Part shown: piece after piece, positions 1 through 9,429 of the stretch
How the letters are laid out: the number at the start of each line of letters is the position of its first letter
Numbering within the stretch: position 1 is the first letter of the stretch
Source of the DNA: Gilliamella mensalis
Lineage (GTDB): Bacteria > Pseudomonadota > Gammaproteobacteria > Enterobacterales > Orbaceae
Direction: 5' to 3'
Length of the DNA: 64,000 nt
Assembly: GCF_900103085.1 (NCBI RefSeq)
Contig: NZ_FMWR01000011.1
Coordinates: 22,424 to 86,423 of the forward strand
Notes under the pieces: model-generated
Seen by the model: the letters and a program-made list of their open reading frames with translations, nothing else
Database searches by the model: none
What the model was told of the DNA's origin: nothing
Position numbers and translations under genes: made by a program

Positions 1-690
1 GTTGCTGATTTGAATAGGGACAATGCCAATAAAGTCGCTCAAGCAATTAATCAAAAACATGGTGCGGGGACGGCAAAAGGATTTTGTGTTGATGCTACAA
101 ATGAAGAAAGTGTGCAGCAATTAGCGCAAGATGTTGATAGTGTGTTTAAGCGTGTTGATTTAATGGTGTATAGCGCAGGCGTTGCAAAAGCAGCACCAAT
201 TACCCATTTTGCATTGCATGATTTTCAGTTATCAGTCAATGTTAATCTCACCGGTTATTTTTTATGTGCACGTGAGTTTGCTAAATTAATGATCAAATAC
301 AATACGCAAGGTCGCATTATTCAAATTAACTCAAAATCAGGTAAAGTCGGCAGTAAACATAATTCAGGATACAGTGCAGCCAAATTTGGTGGGGTCGGGT
401 TAACACAATCTTTAGCTTTAGATCTTGCCGATCATGGTATTACTGTTAACTCGTTGATGCTTGGTAATTTGCTTAAATCCCCCATGTTTCAATCATTATT
501 ACCTCAATATGCAAAAAAACTAGGTATCCCAGAAAGTCAAGTTGAACAAGTCTATATTGATAAAGTGCCACTCAAGCGCGGTTGCGATTACCAAGATGTA
601 CTTAATGTATTGTTATTTTATGCAAGTGATAAAGCCTCTTATTGTACAGGGCAATCAATCAACATTACTGGTGGACAAGTGATGTTCTAG
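1..690 (+). CDS. srlD: Sorbitol-6-phosphate 2-dehydrogenase, 5'-truncated by window edge
   Basis: This short-chain dehydrogenase/reductase oxidises D-sorbitol 6-phosphate to fructose 6-phosphate with NAD+ in the cytoplasm, after PTS uptake of sorbitol. The frame is open from base 1 (reading VADLNRDNANK), so the true start and the Rossmann glycine motif lie upstream; about 229 of the usual 259 residues are present. The catalytic Tyr/Lys motif is visible as SGYSAAKFGG, preceded by the serine of IQINSKSGKVGS, and the C-terminus TGQSINITGGQVMF matches E. coli SrlD almost exactly. gutM and srlR follow, so this is the 3' part of a sorbitol operon. A TTG at base 10 is not a credible start because the homology continues upstream of it. 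Confidence 0.95.
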   Translation, partial: VADLNRDNANKVAQAINQKHGAGTAKGFCVDATNEESVQQLAQDVDSVFKRVDLMVYSAGVAKAAPITHFALHDFQLSVNVNLTGYFLCAREFAKLMIKYNTQGRIIQINSKSGKVGSKHNSGYSAAKFGGVGLTQSLALDLADHGITVNSLMLGNLLKSPMFQSLLPQYAKKLGIPESQVEQVYIDKVPLKRGCDYQDVLNVLLFYASDKASYCTGQSINITGGQVMF

Positions 691-703
691 ATAACACATA
701 GAA

Positions 704-731
704 TGCGAAAATTTTTTACAAAATTTTCGCA
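704..731 (+). terminator. Hairpin between srlD and gutM (terminator or attenuator)
   Basis: A perfect 12-bp inverted repeat (704-715 with 720-731, loop TTAC) starts 14 bases after the srlD stop and is followed by CTTTT. It could end the structural-gene transcript or weaken read-through into the regulatory genes gutM and srlR. The stem is AT-rich apart from its GCG/CGC end and the U-tract is short, so termination is probably incomplete. Confidence 0.55.
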
Positions 732-767
732 CTTTTAATCTTATTAAACTTAACATGGAGTGCCTAT

Positions 768-1136
768 ATGAATATGACCACCTCTTTAATTGTTATCGCA
801 CTTATTGCTTGGTGTATTCAAATCATATTTAGTTGGTTTCAGATTCGTCGTTTTAATCAAGCTTTTTTAACGATGAAAAAAGGGGCTTATTTAGGGGTTG
901 GTCGTAGCCAAACAAAGCGATTGAGACCAAGGGTATTAATTGCTATTTCATTAGATGAACACCAAGTCGTTATTGATTCCGTATTAATGAAGGGTATTAC
1001 TATATTTGCTTTACCAAAACCAATTATTCAATTACATGGCTTACCTATCACTGATATTATCCCTGAAAATATTTTCCCAAATGATCCTGTAAGTCAAAGT
1101 GCATTGACTGTAGCATTAGCCACAAATAAAAAATAA
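768..1136 (+). CDS. gutM: Glucitol operon activator protein GutM
   Basis: GutM is the small activator of the E. coli sorbitol (gut/srl) operon. This protein has 122 residues against about 119 in E. coli. It has a hydrophobic N-terminal segment (residues 4-22, LIVIALIAWCIQ), then the family-typical stretches GVGRSQTKRLRPRV, VLMKGITIFALPKP and a C-terminal region matching FPNDPVSQSAL. A GGAG Shine-Dalgarno at 755-758 supports the ATG at 768 over the second ATG two codons on. It lies between srlD and srlR, as in enterobacteria. The single N-terminal hydrophobic stretch suggests membrane association, but that is inference. Confidence 0.92.
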   Translation: MNMTTSLIVIALIAWCIQIIFSWFQIRRFNQAFLTMKKGAYLGVGRSQTKRLRPRVLIAISLDEHQVVIDSVLMKGITIFALPKPIIQLHGLPITDIIPENIFPNDPVSQSALTVALATNKK

Positions 1137-1159
1137 TTAACTTTTATTTTGAAAAATAT

Positions 1160-1194
1160 TCACTTTTATTATGAAATAATATATTTTAAAGTGA
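1160..1194. promoter_or_regulatory. Inverted repeat upstream of srlR, possible regulator site
   Basis: A 7-bp inverted repeat, TCACTTT (1160-1166) and AAAGTGA (1188-1194), lies in the 101-bp gap between gutM and srlR. It could be an operator or a weak hairpin. No known binding site was recognised, so the assignment is tentative. Confidence 0.25.
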
Positions 1195-1237
1195 TTTTAG
1201 TTATGATGTGCGTCGATAATGGTGATGGGATTTTATT

Positions 1238-2017
1238 GTGAAAGTGAAGCAACGACAAACAGCGATTCTGGAATATCTACAAAAAAATGGGCAAATCAGT
1301 GTAGAAGAGTTGGCCGAGCATTTTAAAACAACAGGGACAACCATTCGTAAAGATCTCACCCAACTGCATGAAAGTGGTTTAGTTTTGCGGACATACGGCG
1401 GGGCAATGCTAAATCGAGAGGTTGGCGATAGAGCAATCGATCACAAAACCTACATTAATACTGCACAAAAAAAGGCCATAGCACAAGAGGCAGCTAAATT
1501 AATTCATGAGGGTGACTCTATCATTTTTGATGCAGGAAGTACGGTGGCACAAATGATCCCCATGTTAGCAAGGTTTAATAATTTAACGATTATGACCAAT
1601 AGTTTGCATATGGTCAATGAGCTGGTTGCTAATGATAATGATCAAACGATTATTTTAACGGGGGGAACGTTTCGTCGAAAATCTGCCTCTTTTCATAGTA
1701 ATAATGCTTTAGCCATCGCAGCGTTTGAATCTTATACTTTCGATAAGTTGTTTATGGGTGCTGATGGGGTAGATTTGGTAGGTGGCGTAACAACTTTTAA
1801 CGAAAGTTATCATGGCAGTGTAGCCATGAGTAAAGCTGCTGCTAAGTTAATTTTGTTAGTTGACTCCTCAAAATTTGGTCGCCGTAGCCCCAATGTTGTT
1901 TGTGATTTAAGTGCTGTGGATACGATTATCACTGATGATAATTTAGATGATAGATATTATGATGCGCTCACTCAAAGAGGCATTAACGTGATTAAAGTGA
2001 AGACGAGCGGAAAGTAA
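1238..2017 (+). CDS. srlR: DeoR-family transcriptional repressor of the sorbitol operon
   Basis: SrlR (GutR) represses the sorbitol operon in the absence of the inducing sugar phosphate. The 259-residue protein starts with a DeoR winged HTH (residues 1-57, with [20 protein letters not shown]) followed by the sugar-phosphate sensor domain, including [12 protein letters not shown] and the C-terminal [15 protein letters not shown] typical of DeoR proteins. Length and sequence match E. coli SrlR (257 residues). The start is GTG; no in-frame ATG near it fits the HTH, and a weak purine tract (GATGGGA, 1224-1230) precedes it. As in E. coli, it is the last gene of the cluster after gutM. Confidence 0.94.
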   Translation: MKVKQRQTAILEYLQKNGQISVEELAEHFKTTGTTIRKDLTQLHESGLVLRTYGGAMLNREVGDRAIDHKTYINTAQKKAIAQEAAKLIHEGDSIIFDAGSTVAQMIPMLARFNNLTIMTNSLHMVNELVANDNDQTIILTGGTFRRKSASFHSNNALAIAAFESYTFDKLFMGADGVDLVGGVTTFNESYHGSVAMSKAAAKLILLVDSSKFGRRSPNVVCDLSAVDTIITDDNLDDRYYDALTQRGINVIKVKTSGK

Positions 2018-2439
2018 ATATAAGTAAATTCTGTTAAAAAATTTCTAGGCAATAATTTCATTATTTCTTGAAAATTTAACTGTTTTTTATTAAATATTTA
2101 AACTGTGTAATAGCTAAAAAGAGGGGATAATACATTTTCTCCTATAAATTCTCCTTATCCTCTAAAAAATGGTATATGTCTATGTGGCTTATCAAGCCGG
2201 CAATATTTTTGGCTATCGAGTTCCCAATCACTTTACTACAAAAGCGATATATGTGTATCTAAGTCTCAGGCGTGACGTTCGCGGACATTGTTAAGCATTA
2301 ATCTGATAAGTTATCCAATAATTTTAGTGATATTGCTAATATTCTAAAAAGATTAATTACATATAGTATTTTTATAATAATTAAATATTGTGTTTGGGAT
2401 GGTAAAATGGGTTGCTATGCCAATGTGGCGTCGAATCAA
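2018..2439. other. Intergenic region srlR-serA, no gene recognised
   Basis: No protein-coding sequence could be supported here. The stretch holds an imperfect inverted repeat at 2120-2163 (GGATAA against TTATCC with flanking AGA/TCT and a bulge) that may end the srlR transcript, and a good -10-like TATAAT at 2373-2378 upstream of an orphan plus-strand terminator at 2440-2480. A short open frame from 2390 runs into antisense serA and is not considered a gene. Confidence 0.5.
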
Positions 2440-2480
2440 ATATGCCACTTACCAAATAATAAGTGGTATATTTTTTATTT
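2440..2480 (+). terminator. Strong plus-strand intrinsic terminator downstream of srlR
   Basis: A 12-bp stem with one G-T pair (2440-2451 with 2460-2471, loop CCAAATAA) is followed on the plus strand by TTTTTTATTTT. The plus strand gives the textbook orientation, although serA converges from the right and the same hairpin may also serve it. It lies over 420 bases beyond srlR, so it either catches long read-through or ends a separate short transcript starting near 2385. Confidence 0.7.
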
Positions 2481-2489
2481 TGTCAAAAG

Positions 2490-3731
2490 CTAAAATAACA
2501 ACCTTGCTCGGATCGTTCCTGGAACGTTTTTCAGTTGCACTAACAACTCTTCAGCTTTACCTTGTTCAACTCTATCAATATCAATAACAACATAACCAAT
2601 TTTAGGATCGGTTTGTAAATACTGGGCTGAAATATTCAGACCTTGCTCGGCAAATAAGGTATTGATAGCGGTTAGTACACCAGGTTGGTTATGGTGAATA
2701 TTGATAAAACGGCTTGCACCTTTAGCTGGAATTGGTAAAGAGGCTTCTGGAAAATTAACCGCTGAAAGCGTTGCACCCGTGTCTGAGTATTTTGCTAGTT
2801 TTGTGGCAACTTCAATACCAATGTTTTCTTGAGCTTCGCTAGTTGAACCGCCAATGTGTGGTGTAATAATCACGTTATCAAATTGGCACAATGGTGATTC
2901 AAACGGGTCGTTATTACTAGCCGGTTCAGTTGGGAAAACATCAATAGCTGCACCGCTCAGTTTATGAGTATTTAGCGCTTTAGTTAATGCATCAATATCG
3001 ATGACTCTACCGCGCGACGCATTAATCAAAATTGAACCTGATTTCATAGCATCGATTTCTTTATCGCTGATCATCTTTATGGTAGTTGCGTTTTCCGGCA
3101 CATGCATGGTGACAATGTCGCTTATAGCCAATAACTCTTTCATTGTTGAAATTTGCTTAGCATTACCTAAAGGCAGCTTTGTTTCAATATCGTAAAAATA
3201 AACATTCATGCCTAATGATTCAGCTAAAATACTTAATTGGCTACCAATATGTCCATAACCAATGATACCTAAATTTTTACCTCGTGCTTCGTGTGAACCT
3301 GTGGCAATCTTATTCCATTTACCTTGATGTGCTTTAGCATTCGCTTCGGGCACTCGGCGCAATAATAAAATTGCCTCAGCTAGCACTAGTTCAGCAACAG
3401 ATCGCGTATTAGAAAATGGCGCATTAAAAACAGGGATGCCTTTCACCGTTGCGGCATTCAAATCAACTTGATTGGTTCCTATACAAAAGCAACCAATCCC
3501 TGCAAGTTTTGGTGCTGCATTGATGATGTCTTTAGTTAATTGCGTTCTTGAGCGGATCCCAATAAAACGGACATCTTTCAGGGCTTGTTTAAGCTCTTCA
3601 GGGGATAATGCGCTTTTATGATATTCAATATTGGTAAAGCCTGCGGATTTTAATACATCTAATGCGCTCGGATGAACGCCCTCAAGTAACAAAAATTTGT
3701 TTTCATCTTTGGTTAAACTCTGAATAACCAT
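2490..3731 (-). CDS. serA: D-3-phosphoglycerate dehydrogenase
   Basis: SerA catalyses the first committed step of serine synthesis, oxidising 3-phosphoglycerate to 3-phosphohydroxypyruvate. At 413 residues it matches the E. coli enzyme (410). Visible features are CIGTNQVDLNAATVKGIPVF, the NAD-binding GIIGYGHIGSQL, the catalytic Arg in INASRGRVIDI, the Glu in FPTEPASNNDPF, and the His in ITPHIGGST. A C-terminal ACT domain (about residues 340-413, HHNQPGVLTAINTLFAEQ) is the usual serine-binding feedback module. rpiA lies just upstream on the same strand and argP is divergent, the same order as in E. coli. Confidence 0.98.
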   Translation of the reverse strand: MVIQSLTKDENKFLLLEGVHPSALDVLKSAGFTNIEYHKSALSPEELKQALKDVRFIGIRSRTQLTKDIINAAPKLAGIGCFCIGTNQVDLNAATVKGIPVFNAPFSNTRSVAELVLAEAILLLRRVPEANAKAHQGKWNKIATGSHEARGKNLGIIGYGHIGSQLSILAESLGMNVYFYDIETKLPLGNAKQISTMKELLAISDIVTMHVPENATTIKMISDKEIDAMKSGSILINASRGRVIDIDALTKALNTHKLSGAAIDVFPTEPASNNDPFESPLCQFDNVIITPHIGGSTSEAQENIGIEVATKLAKYSDTGATLSAVNFPEASLPIPAKGASRFINIHHNQPGVLTAINTLFAEQGLNISAQYLQTDPKIGYVVIDIDRVEQGKAEELLVQLKNVPGTIRARLLF

Positions 3732-3814
3732 TATTTCCTCTTTTTTTCCTTAAGCATAAAAATTGGTTCTTATTGCGATATAACGTTATAAATTTGCTAT
3801 AATAAATGATAATG

Positions 3815-4471
3815 TTATCTAAGCTCTTTTACACCAGTGCTACATCCGACAAGCGCAATATCAGCGCCTTTATTGGCGAATAACCCAACTGTTACCACAC
3901 CTGCAATACTGTTAATTCGATTTTCTAATTCGACTGGTTTGTCAATGACAAGATCATGAACATCCAAAATAACATTACCATTATCAGTAACTACGCCTTG
4001 ACGATATATTGGTTTGCCACCGAGTTTAAATAATTCGCGAGCAACATAAGAACGTGCCATAGGGATCACTTCAATAGGTAACGGAAAATTCCCTAATACA
4101 TCAACAACTTTTGATTCATCAACAATACAAATAAATTGCTTAGCAATAGCAGAAACAATTTTTTCACGAGTTAAAGCCGCACCACCGCCTTTAATCATTT
4201 GTAAATGGTGATTTATTTCATCAGCACCATCAACATAGACATCTAAGCTATCGACTTGGTTACAATCTAATACTGGAATATCATAGCTTTTTAATTTTTG
4301 AGTTGATGCTTCTGAACTTGATACCGTACCTTTGATCTGATCTTTTATTGTGGCTAATGCATCAATAAAATGCGATGCCGTTGAGCCGGTTCCTACGCCA
4401 ACATAAGAATCCGGTTTTATAAATTTTAAAGCTGACCAGCCTACGGTTTTTTTTAGTTCGTCTTGTGTCAT
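3815..4471 (-). CDS. rpiA: Ribose-5-phosphate isomerase A
   Basis: RpiA interconverts ribose 5-phosphate and ribulose 5-phosphate in the non-oxidative pentose phosphate pathway. The 218-residue protein has the family signatures [14 protein letters not shown] (phosphate-binding loop), YVDGADEIN (catalytic aspartates) and [14 protein letters not shown] (catalytic Lys and Glu). Length and sequence match E. coli RpiA (219). The gene is divergent from argP across a 208-bp region; in E. coli, argP is likewise next to rpiA and controls metabolic genes, so the shared intergenic region may hold sites for both. Confidence 0.98.
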   Translation of the reverse strand: MTQDELKKTVGWSALKFIKPDSYVGVGTGSTASHFIDALATIKDQIKGTVSSSEASTQKLKSYDIPVLDCNQVDSLDVYVDGADEINHHLQMIKGGGAALTREKIVSAIAKQFICIVDESKVVDVLGNFPLPIEVIPMARSYVARELFKLGGKPIYRQGVVTDNGNVILDVHDLVIDKPVELENRINSIAGVVTVGLFANKGADIALVGCSTGVKELR

Positions 4472-4679
4472 GATATCACCCTAATTTGAGGATAATTTTT
4501 GTTAAAAAAATAAAATTTTGAAAGCAAAATCATTGAAGATATGGCATAGTACCCAATTGGAAAGCAAAAATCATTAGGATTTTAAGAAAATATATCATCT
4601 TTTGGTATGTTTATAACTTATTGCAATATTAAAGTAGTTTGAATATTCGAGCAATGATCAAATCATTAGTAAAGAGATT

Positions 4680-5579
4680 ATGAAGCGTCCAGATTATAGA
4701 GCATTACAAGCATTAGATGCAGTGATAAAAGAACGAGGATTTGAACGAGCAGCAGATAAACTGTGTATTACACAACCTGCAGTATCACAACGCATTAAGC
4801 AGTTAGAGAGCTTTTTTGGTCAGCAGTTATTGGTTAGAACCATTCCACCTAAAGCTACTAAGCAAGGCGAGCATCTGTTAGGATTATTGCACCAAGTTGA
4901 ATTATTAGAACAACAATGGCTGGGAGATAGTGAACAAAGTACAACGCCACTGTCATTATCTATTGCGATTAATGCTGATTCTTTAGCTACTTGGCTGTTA
5001 CCTGCGTTAAAACCAGTCTTAGATAAAAATATCTTACGTTTTGATATACAAGTCAAAGATGAAGAACATACGCTAGAACTCCTCCGATTAGGTACAGTGG
5101 TTGCTGCAATAAGTATTCAACCCAATCCTTTACCTGGCTGTCTATCCGATTTGTTAGGTGCATTAGATTATATTTTCGTGGCTTCACCAGATTTTGCTAA
5201 AAAGTATTTCCCAAATGGTGTAACACGATCCTCTTTGTTAAAAGCTCCTGCTGTTGCATTCGACCATTTAGATGATATGCATCAGGCCTTTTTGCAGGAA
5301 AATTTTAACCTTACCCCTGGTAGTGTAGTTTGTCATATTACCAGTTCTTCCGAGGCTTTTGTACAATTGGCTAAACAAGGTTCAGCTTGCTGTATGTTGC
5401 CAAAATTACAAGTTGAACAAGAATTAAAAAGCGGTGAGTTGATTAATTTAACAGAAGGGTTATATCAAAGGCGTATGCTATATTGGCATCGATTTGCTCC
5501 GGAAAGTATTGTAATGCAAAATATCTCTGAAACGTTGATTCAATATGCACAAAACACATTATCACAACCGCAAGTTTAG
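4680..5579 (+). CDS. argP: LysR-family regulator ArgP (IciA)
   Basis: ArgP is a LysR-type regulator that in E. coli controls arginine export (argO) and lysine-responsive genes. The 299-residue protein has an N-terminal winged HTH (residues 3-62, [20 protein letters not shown]) and a C-terminal effector-binding domain containing [18 protein letters not shown] and [18 protein letters not shown], all close to E. coli ArgP. The start [15 protein letters not shown] matches the family; it is preceded by AAAGAGATT. It is divergent from rpiA. Confidence 0.95.
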   Translation: MKRPDYRALQALDAVIKERGFERAADKLCITQPAVSQRIKQLESFFGQQLLVRTIPPKATKQGEHLLGLLHQVELLEQQWLGDSEQSTTPLSLSIAINADSLATWLLPALKPVLDKNILRFDIQVKDEEHTLELLRLGTVVAAISIQPNPLPGCLSDLLGALDYIFVASPDFAKKYFPNGVTRSSLLKAPAVAFDHLDDMHQAFLQENFNLTPGSVVCHITSSSEAFVQLAKQGSACCMLPKLQVEQELKSGELINLTEGLYQRRMLYWHRFAPESIVMQNISETLIQYAQNTLSQPQV

Positions 5580-5681
5580 GATCACAACTAATTGATACAT
5601 CAGATGATTTTTATAACTCAAATGCATGTTTTCCTGAAACCTTTTTGATAAAATAAAGTCTTTATTTAAAGAGCTGAAGAT

Positions 5682-6755
5682 ATGAGCCAATTAAAAAATG
5701 ATCGTTATTTACGTGCTTTACAATGTTTGCCCGTGGATTACACACCGATTTGGATGATGCGCCAAGCTGGTCGTTATTTGCCTGAGTATCGCCAGTTAAG
5801 GGCAAAAGCCGGTGATTTTATGACGATGTGTCAAACGCCAGAATTAGCTTGTGAAGTCACCTTACAACCATTACAAAGATTCGATCTTGATGCTGCTATT
5901 ATTTTTTCTGATATTTTAACTATTCCTGATGCCATGGGACTAGGTTTATATTTTGAGTCGGGTGAAGGTCCTAAATTTACAAAATCGATATCTTGCCTAT
6001 CAGATATTGAACAATTACCTATCCCAGATCCAGAGCAATCACTTAAATATGTGATGGATGCGATTCGATTAACGAAAAAAGAGCTCAATGGCAAAGTACC
6101 ATTAATTGGTTTTTCGGGCAGTCCATGGACTTTAGCCACCTACATGATTGAAGGAGGCAGTAGCAAAGCATTTACCAAAATCAAAAAGATGCTCTATAGT
6201 GAGCCAAAAGCATTGCATCAGCTACTTGAAAAGCTCGCCAATAGCATTGCGTTATATTTAAATGCGCAAATCCAAGCTGGAGCACAATCAATTATGATTT
6301 TTGATACTTGGGGGGGCGTATTGAGTCATCAAAGTTATCAAACATTCTCGCTTGACTATATGCAGCTTATTTTATCCCAGTTAAAACAAGGTAAAAAAAG
6401 CGAAGATATAACCTCGTATATCCCTGTTACTTTATTTACTAAAGGGGGGGGATTATGGCTTGATAGAATAATTAACTCCAGCTGCGATGCGGTAGGTGTG
6501 GATTGGACTGTGAATTTGAGCCAGATTACTCAAAAAGGGCAAGTTGCGGTGCAAGGGAATTTAGATCCTTGCGTTTTATACGCAGGCAAGCAAATAATTG
6601 AATCCAACGTAGAGGCCGTTCTTAGTGAATTTGGTCCTTACAATGGACATATTTTTAATTTAGGGCATGGTATCCACCAAGATATCCCCGTAGAACATGT
6701 ACAGCATCTGATTGAAGCCGTGCATCGACAGTCAAAAAGGTTCCATTATGATTAA
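5682..6755 (+). CDS. hemE: Uroporphyrinogen decarboxylase
   Basis: HemE decarboxylates the four acetate side chains of uroporphyrinogen III to give coproporphyrinogen III in haem synthesis. The 357-residue protein carries the signature [16 protein letters not shown] near the N-terminus, the second signature around [16 protein letters not shown], and [10 protein letters not shown]; its length fits the family (354 in E. coli). The stop overlaps the start of yjaG by 8 bases, and hupA follows, matching the E. coli hemE-yjaG-hupA order although nfi is absent here. Confidence 0.98.
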   Translation: MSQLKNDRYLRALQCLPVDYTPIWMMRQAGRYLPEYRQLRAKAGDFMTMCQTPELACEVTLQPLQRFDLDAAIIFSDILTIPDAMGLGLYFESGEGPKFTKSISCLSDIEQLPIPDPEQSLKYVMDAIRLTKKELNGKVPLIGFSGSPWTLATYMIEGGSSKAFTKIKKMLYSEPKALHQLLEKLANSIALYLNAQIQAGAQSIMIFDTWGGVLSHQSYQTFSLDYMQLILSQLKQGKKSEDITSYIPVTLFTKGGGLWLDRIINSSCDAVGVDWTVNLSQITQKGQVAVQGNLDPCVLYAGKQIIESNVEAVLSEFGPYNGHIFNLGHGIHQDIPVEHVQHLIEAVHRQSKRFHYD

Positions 6756-7341
6756 AAATCCTGTTCAATTAAGAATAGAAAAGTTACCGCAATGGCAGCA
6801 GCGTTTATTTATGGTTTGCTTATGTGAACGCATGTATCCCAATTTCGTTTTTTATTGTCAGCAACAACAAAATGAAGAAGATGCAAAAAGTTACAAAAAA
6901 ATACTAGATCTAGTTTGGGAAACATTATTAGTTGAAGATGTAAAAATCAATTTTGATTTACAGCTTGAAAAATTAGAAGCCATCATTCCAATTGTCACTG
7001 ATGACAGTCCTTATATGGTTTACCCGGCTATTGATGCTTGTCATGCACTAGGTGAAGTTTTACACTCTTATTTGAGTGGTGAAATGGCCGAGCATACAGC
7101 TAAAGTAAGTAGTATATCAGCAACTACTATTGCTGAATTTGAAATGACCAAAACCAATGTTAATCTTTTAGAAGATGAACAGCAAGCTTTACCTAGTGTG
7201 ATTGATGAATTTGATTTACAGTGGGAAATATTTCGCTTATTACGTGATGAAAATAGTAATATGAATGAGTTAGTAAAAGGATTAAAAGATGAAATTCGGT
7301 CAGAGAGAACGAGTAATATTGGTGTTTTTTTGAGCAGTTAA
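6748..7341 (+). CDS. yjaG: YjaG family (DUF416) protein
   Basis: This 197-residue protein is close to E. coli YjaG (196), a conserved protein of unknown function. Shared stretches include [42 protein letters not shown] and the SNIGVFL C-terminus. The ATG at 6748 was chosen because the homology begins there ([13 protein letters not shown]) and AAAAAGG at 6734-6740 is a good Shine-Dalgarno inside hemE; an upstream in-frame ATG at 6712 lies within hemE. The 8-base overlap with hemE suggests translational coupling. Its conserved position before hupA is noted but gives no function. Confidence 0.93.
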   Translation: MIKNPVQLRIEKLPQWQQRLFMVCLCERMYPNFVFYCQQQQNEEDAKSYKKILDLVWETLLVEDVKINFDLQLEKLEAIIPIVTDDSPYMVYPAIDACHALGEVLHSYLSGEMAEHTAKVSSISATTIAEFEMTKTNVNLLEDEQQALPSVIDEFDLQWEIFRLLRDENSNMNELVKGLKDEIRSERTSNIGVFLSS

Positions 7342-7445
7342 GCTATTTGGAGTGTAAATTTTTTAATTTTTATCAAATTTTTCTTTAACATTAGACAAAT
7401 ATAGACTACATTTAATAACAATGTAACCTAAACAACGTTTACAGT

Positions 7446-7483
7446 AACGAAGTTAGAATGCTAAGTTTTAGCCTCGTTTTTTT
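7446..7483 (+). terminator. Possible terminator between yjaG and hupA
   Basis: AACGA (7446-7450) pairs with TCGTT (7474-7478), enclosing an inner GCTAA/TTAGC pair, and a run of seven T follows. It could end the yjaG transcript, but it sits only about 40 bases before hupA, so it might instead lie in the hupA leader. The interior bulge makes this weak. Confidence 0.3.
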
Positions 7484-7524
7484 ATGTTAACTTTAACAAT
7501 AAGATAATATGTAAGGATATACCC

Positions 7525-7797
7525 ATGAATAAAACAGAACTTGTCGATGCTATTGCTAGTAAAGCTGATATTACTAAAGTTGCTGCTAAAACAGCATTAG
7601 AAGCGACATTAGCGGCTATTACTGAATCATTGAAAGCTGGTGAACCAGTTCAATTAGTTGGCTTTGGTACATTTAAAGTTAATGCTCGTAAAGCACGTAC
7701 TGGTCGTAACCCTAAGACAGGGAAAGAAATTAAGATTGAAGCAAGCAAAGTTCCTGCATTCGTATCAGGTAAAAGCTTAAAAGACGCAATCAAATAA
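7525..7797 (+). CDS. hupA: DNA-binding protein HU-alpha
   Basis: HU is the abundant nucleoid-associated protein that binds and bends DNA without strict sequence specificity. The 90-residue protein shows the HU/IHF signature [18 protein letters not shown] and the C-terminal [15 protein letters not shown]. It starts [16 protein letters not shown], very close to E. coli HupA, and AAGGA (7512-7516) is its Shine-Dalgarno. The position after hemE-yjaG identifies it as the hupA rather than hupB copy. A weak inverted repeat, AAGGTCA/TGACCTT (7841-7868), lies downstream without a U-tract. Confidence 0.97.
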   Translation: MNKTELVDAIASKADITKVAAKTALEATLAAITESLKAGEPVQLVGFGTFKVNARKARTGRNPKTGKEIKIEASKVPAFVSGKSLKDAIK

Positions 7798-7976
7798 GTT
7801 ACTTCCTCTTTTTGTCGATTTTATTGATGGAACTTATTTTAAGGTCATAGGGTATATCTTGTGACCTTGTCATTATACGAAAGACAAGTGCTCAAAAATA
7901 AAGACGTTGCTTGTTTTTTCGTTTTTCTATTCTTTTATAGCATTCCACTCCAATGAAAAGTTATGCAGTTAATAAT

Positions 7977-8462
7977 TTAAGTGGTTATTTCAATTAACTT
8001 TGCTTGTAATATATTAGCTAAATCTTGAGGTGCGATTTCGATTTCTAATCCCCGCCTGCCGCCCGATATGAACATTGTTGTGTGCTCATTTGCACTTAAA
8101 TCAATGATTGTCGGTAGTTGTTGCTTTTGAGCTAATGGACTAATTCCTCCCACTAAATAACCTGTTACCTTTTGGGCTAAATTAGCATCGGCTAAATCTA
8201 TTTTTTTACAGTTTAATGCTTTTGCTACTTTTTTAAGATCTAAATAACCATCAACAGGCAATACGCAGACCGCTAATGTCTTATTATTACCATTTAAACT
8301 TACAACCAAAGTTTTAAATACTTGTGTGGCAGTAACATTTAGACTTGGATCTAGTTTATCAACCGCTTCTTGCCCGTAGTTGGTTTGGTTTGGATCGTGC
8401 TTATACTGATGAATGTTAAATTTGATTTTTAGCTTCTTAAGTAAATTAATCGCTGGAGTCAT
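7977..8462 (-). CDS. ybaK: Cys-tRNA(Pro) deacylase YbaK
   Basis: YbaK hydrolyses Cys-tRNA(Pro) formed by mischarging by prolyl-tRNA synthetase, acting in trans as an editing factor. The 161-residue protein matches E. coli YbaK (159): [60 protein letters not shown] and [13 protein letters not shown]. The second ATG (8462) is preferred over one six bases upstream because the family begins MTPA and GGA in GGATAATGGCG lies at a better distance. It is a single gene convergent with hupA. Confidence 0.94.
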   Translation of the reverse strand: MTPAINLLKKLKIKFNIHQYKHDPNQTNYGQEAVDKLDPSLNVTATQVFKTLVVSLNGNNKTLAVCVLPVDGYLDLKKVAKALNCKKIDLADANLAQKVTGYLVGGISPLAQKQQLPTIIDLSANEHTTMFISGGRRGLEIEIAPQDLANILQAKLIEITT

Positions 8463-8549
8463 CGCCATTATCCAATACGTTTAGTTAAATCAAATTAATG
8501 CATGAAAAATGATATCCTTATCAACTTTAGTTGATAAGGAAGTGAATGA

Positions 8550-9362
8550 TTAAATAATCAAGTTGTGTTCATCATTATTTTTAGATGATAATTCTGAGCT
8601 AGAAGCTCCAGTTGCCAGCCAATAAAGACGATAAAAAAAGCAAGTGAAGAAGATACTCAAAAAGATCGAACCGAATTCAAAAATAACGTTAAATATAATA
8701 TTATCATTATCAAATAGCATACCTATTTTCAGAAAAGCAAATATAAGAGCTATACCGATTAATATCATGATTAAAGCAGGCTTCCACTGTTTTGTTGATA
8801 AATCAAGCGCTAAAGAGAGTAATTCAAAAAAGTTTTTTTGATTAGGCTCAACCAGTAAGCCAAAAAAGAAGTTACTAAAGATACCTAAAAATAAGATTGG
8901 AACAATTAGCATTAAAATAACGAATATATAAACTAAAGCTTTAGGTAATAGATAACTTAAGCAAACAATGACTAGAGAGGACATTAACGCGACTAAAACT
9001 ATAGAAATAGCAACAATAAGATAAAAAAGAATGATTTTTAACGTATTTGATAATGCCTTAGAGAGTAATAAATTAAGATTAAGTTTATCACTGACGTAAA
9101 GGTTAGAAATCGCTGCAATACTCATTGCTTTTATAATGATATTTATTAACATTGTCATTATTAAAAATAAAAAATAGTTATCTAGATTTTGTGTTAAATA
9201 TAACTGTTCGAGCATTTCTGGAGCGTAAAAACTAGAATGAATTATGGCACTAACTAATGCTATTACTAGACTAACAAGGGCAAATTGCGTAATACGTTTA
9301 CGAATAAAATTGCGTGTCTGATCAAAAATTACAGAAAAAGAGAGTTTTGTTTGCATTTCCAT
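8550..9362 (-). CDS. UPF0259 (YciC-like) inner-membrane protein
   Basis: This 270-residue protein is strongly hydrophobic, with about six predicted membrane segments (for example FALVSLVIALVSAI, LIVAISIVLVALMSSLVIV and VYIFVILMLIVPILFLGIF). The N-terminal SVIFDQTRNFIRKR followed by a first membrane helix, and the C-terminal FYRLYWLATG, resemble the E. coli YciC/UPF0259 family (RDTGNFFRNQ and FRLYMLI). The function of that family is unknown. An AAGGAA site supports the ATG at 9362. It lies directly downstream of glyS on the same strand with a 67-base gap. The assignment rests on end motifs and topology, so it is moderate. Confidence 0.6.
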   Translation of the reverse strand: MEMQTKLSFSVIFDQTRNFIRKRITQFALVSLVIALVSAIIHSSFYAPEMLEQLYLTQNLDNYFLFLIMTMLINIIIKAMSIAAISNLYVSDKLNLNLLLSKALSNTLKIILFYLIVAISIVLVALMSSLVIVCLSYLLPKALVYIFVILMLIVPILFLGIFSNFFFGLLVEPNQKNFFELLSLALDLSTKQWKPALIMILIGIALIFAFLKIGMLFDNDNIIFNVIFEFGSIFLSIFFTCFFYRLYWLATGASSSELSSKNNDEHNLII

Positions 9363-9429
9363 ATAAGTTCCTTACAGGTGGTAACCGATTTGGTTACCAC
9401 TATTATTTTTGAATGATTAAATTCGTAAA

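Noticed and set aside
2390..2587. A 65-codon plus-strand open frame
   Set aside because: It crosses a terminator hairpin and then runs antisense through the end of serA.
7841..7868. AAGGTCA/TGACCTT inverted repeat after hupA as terminator
   Set aside because: The stem is only 7 bp with a 14-base loop and no U-tract; kept only as a note under hupA.
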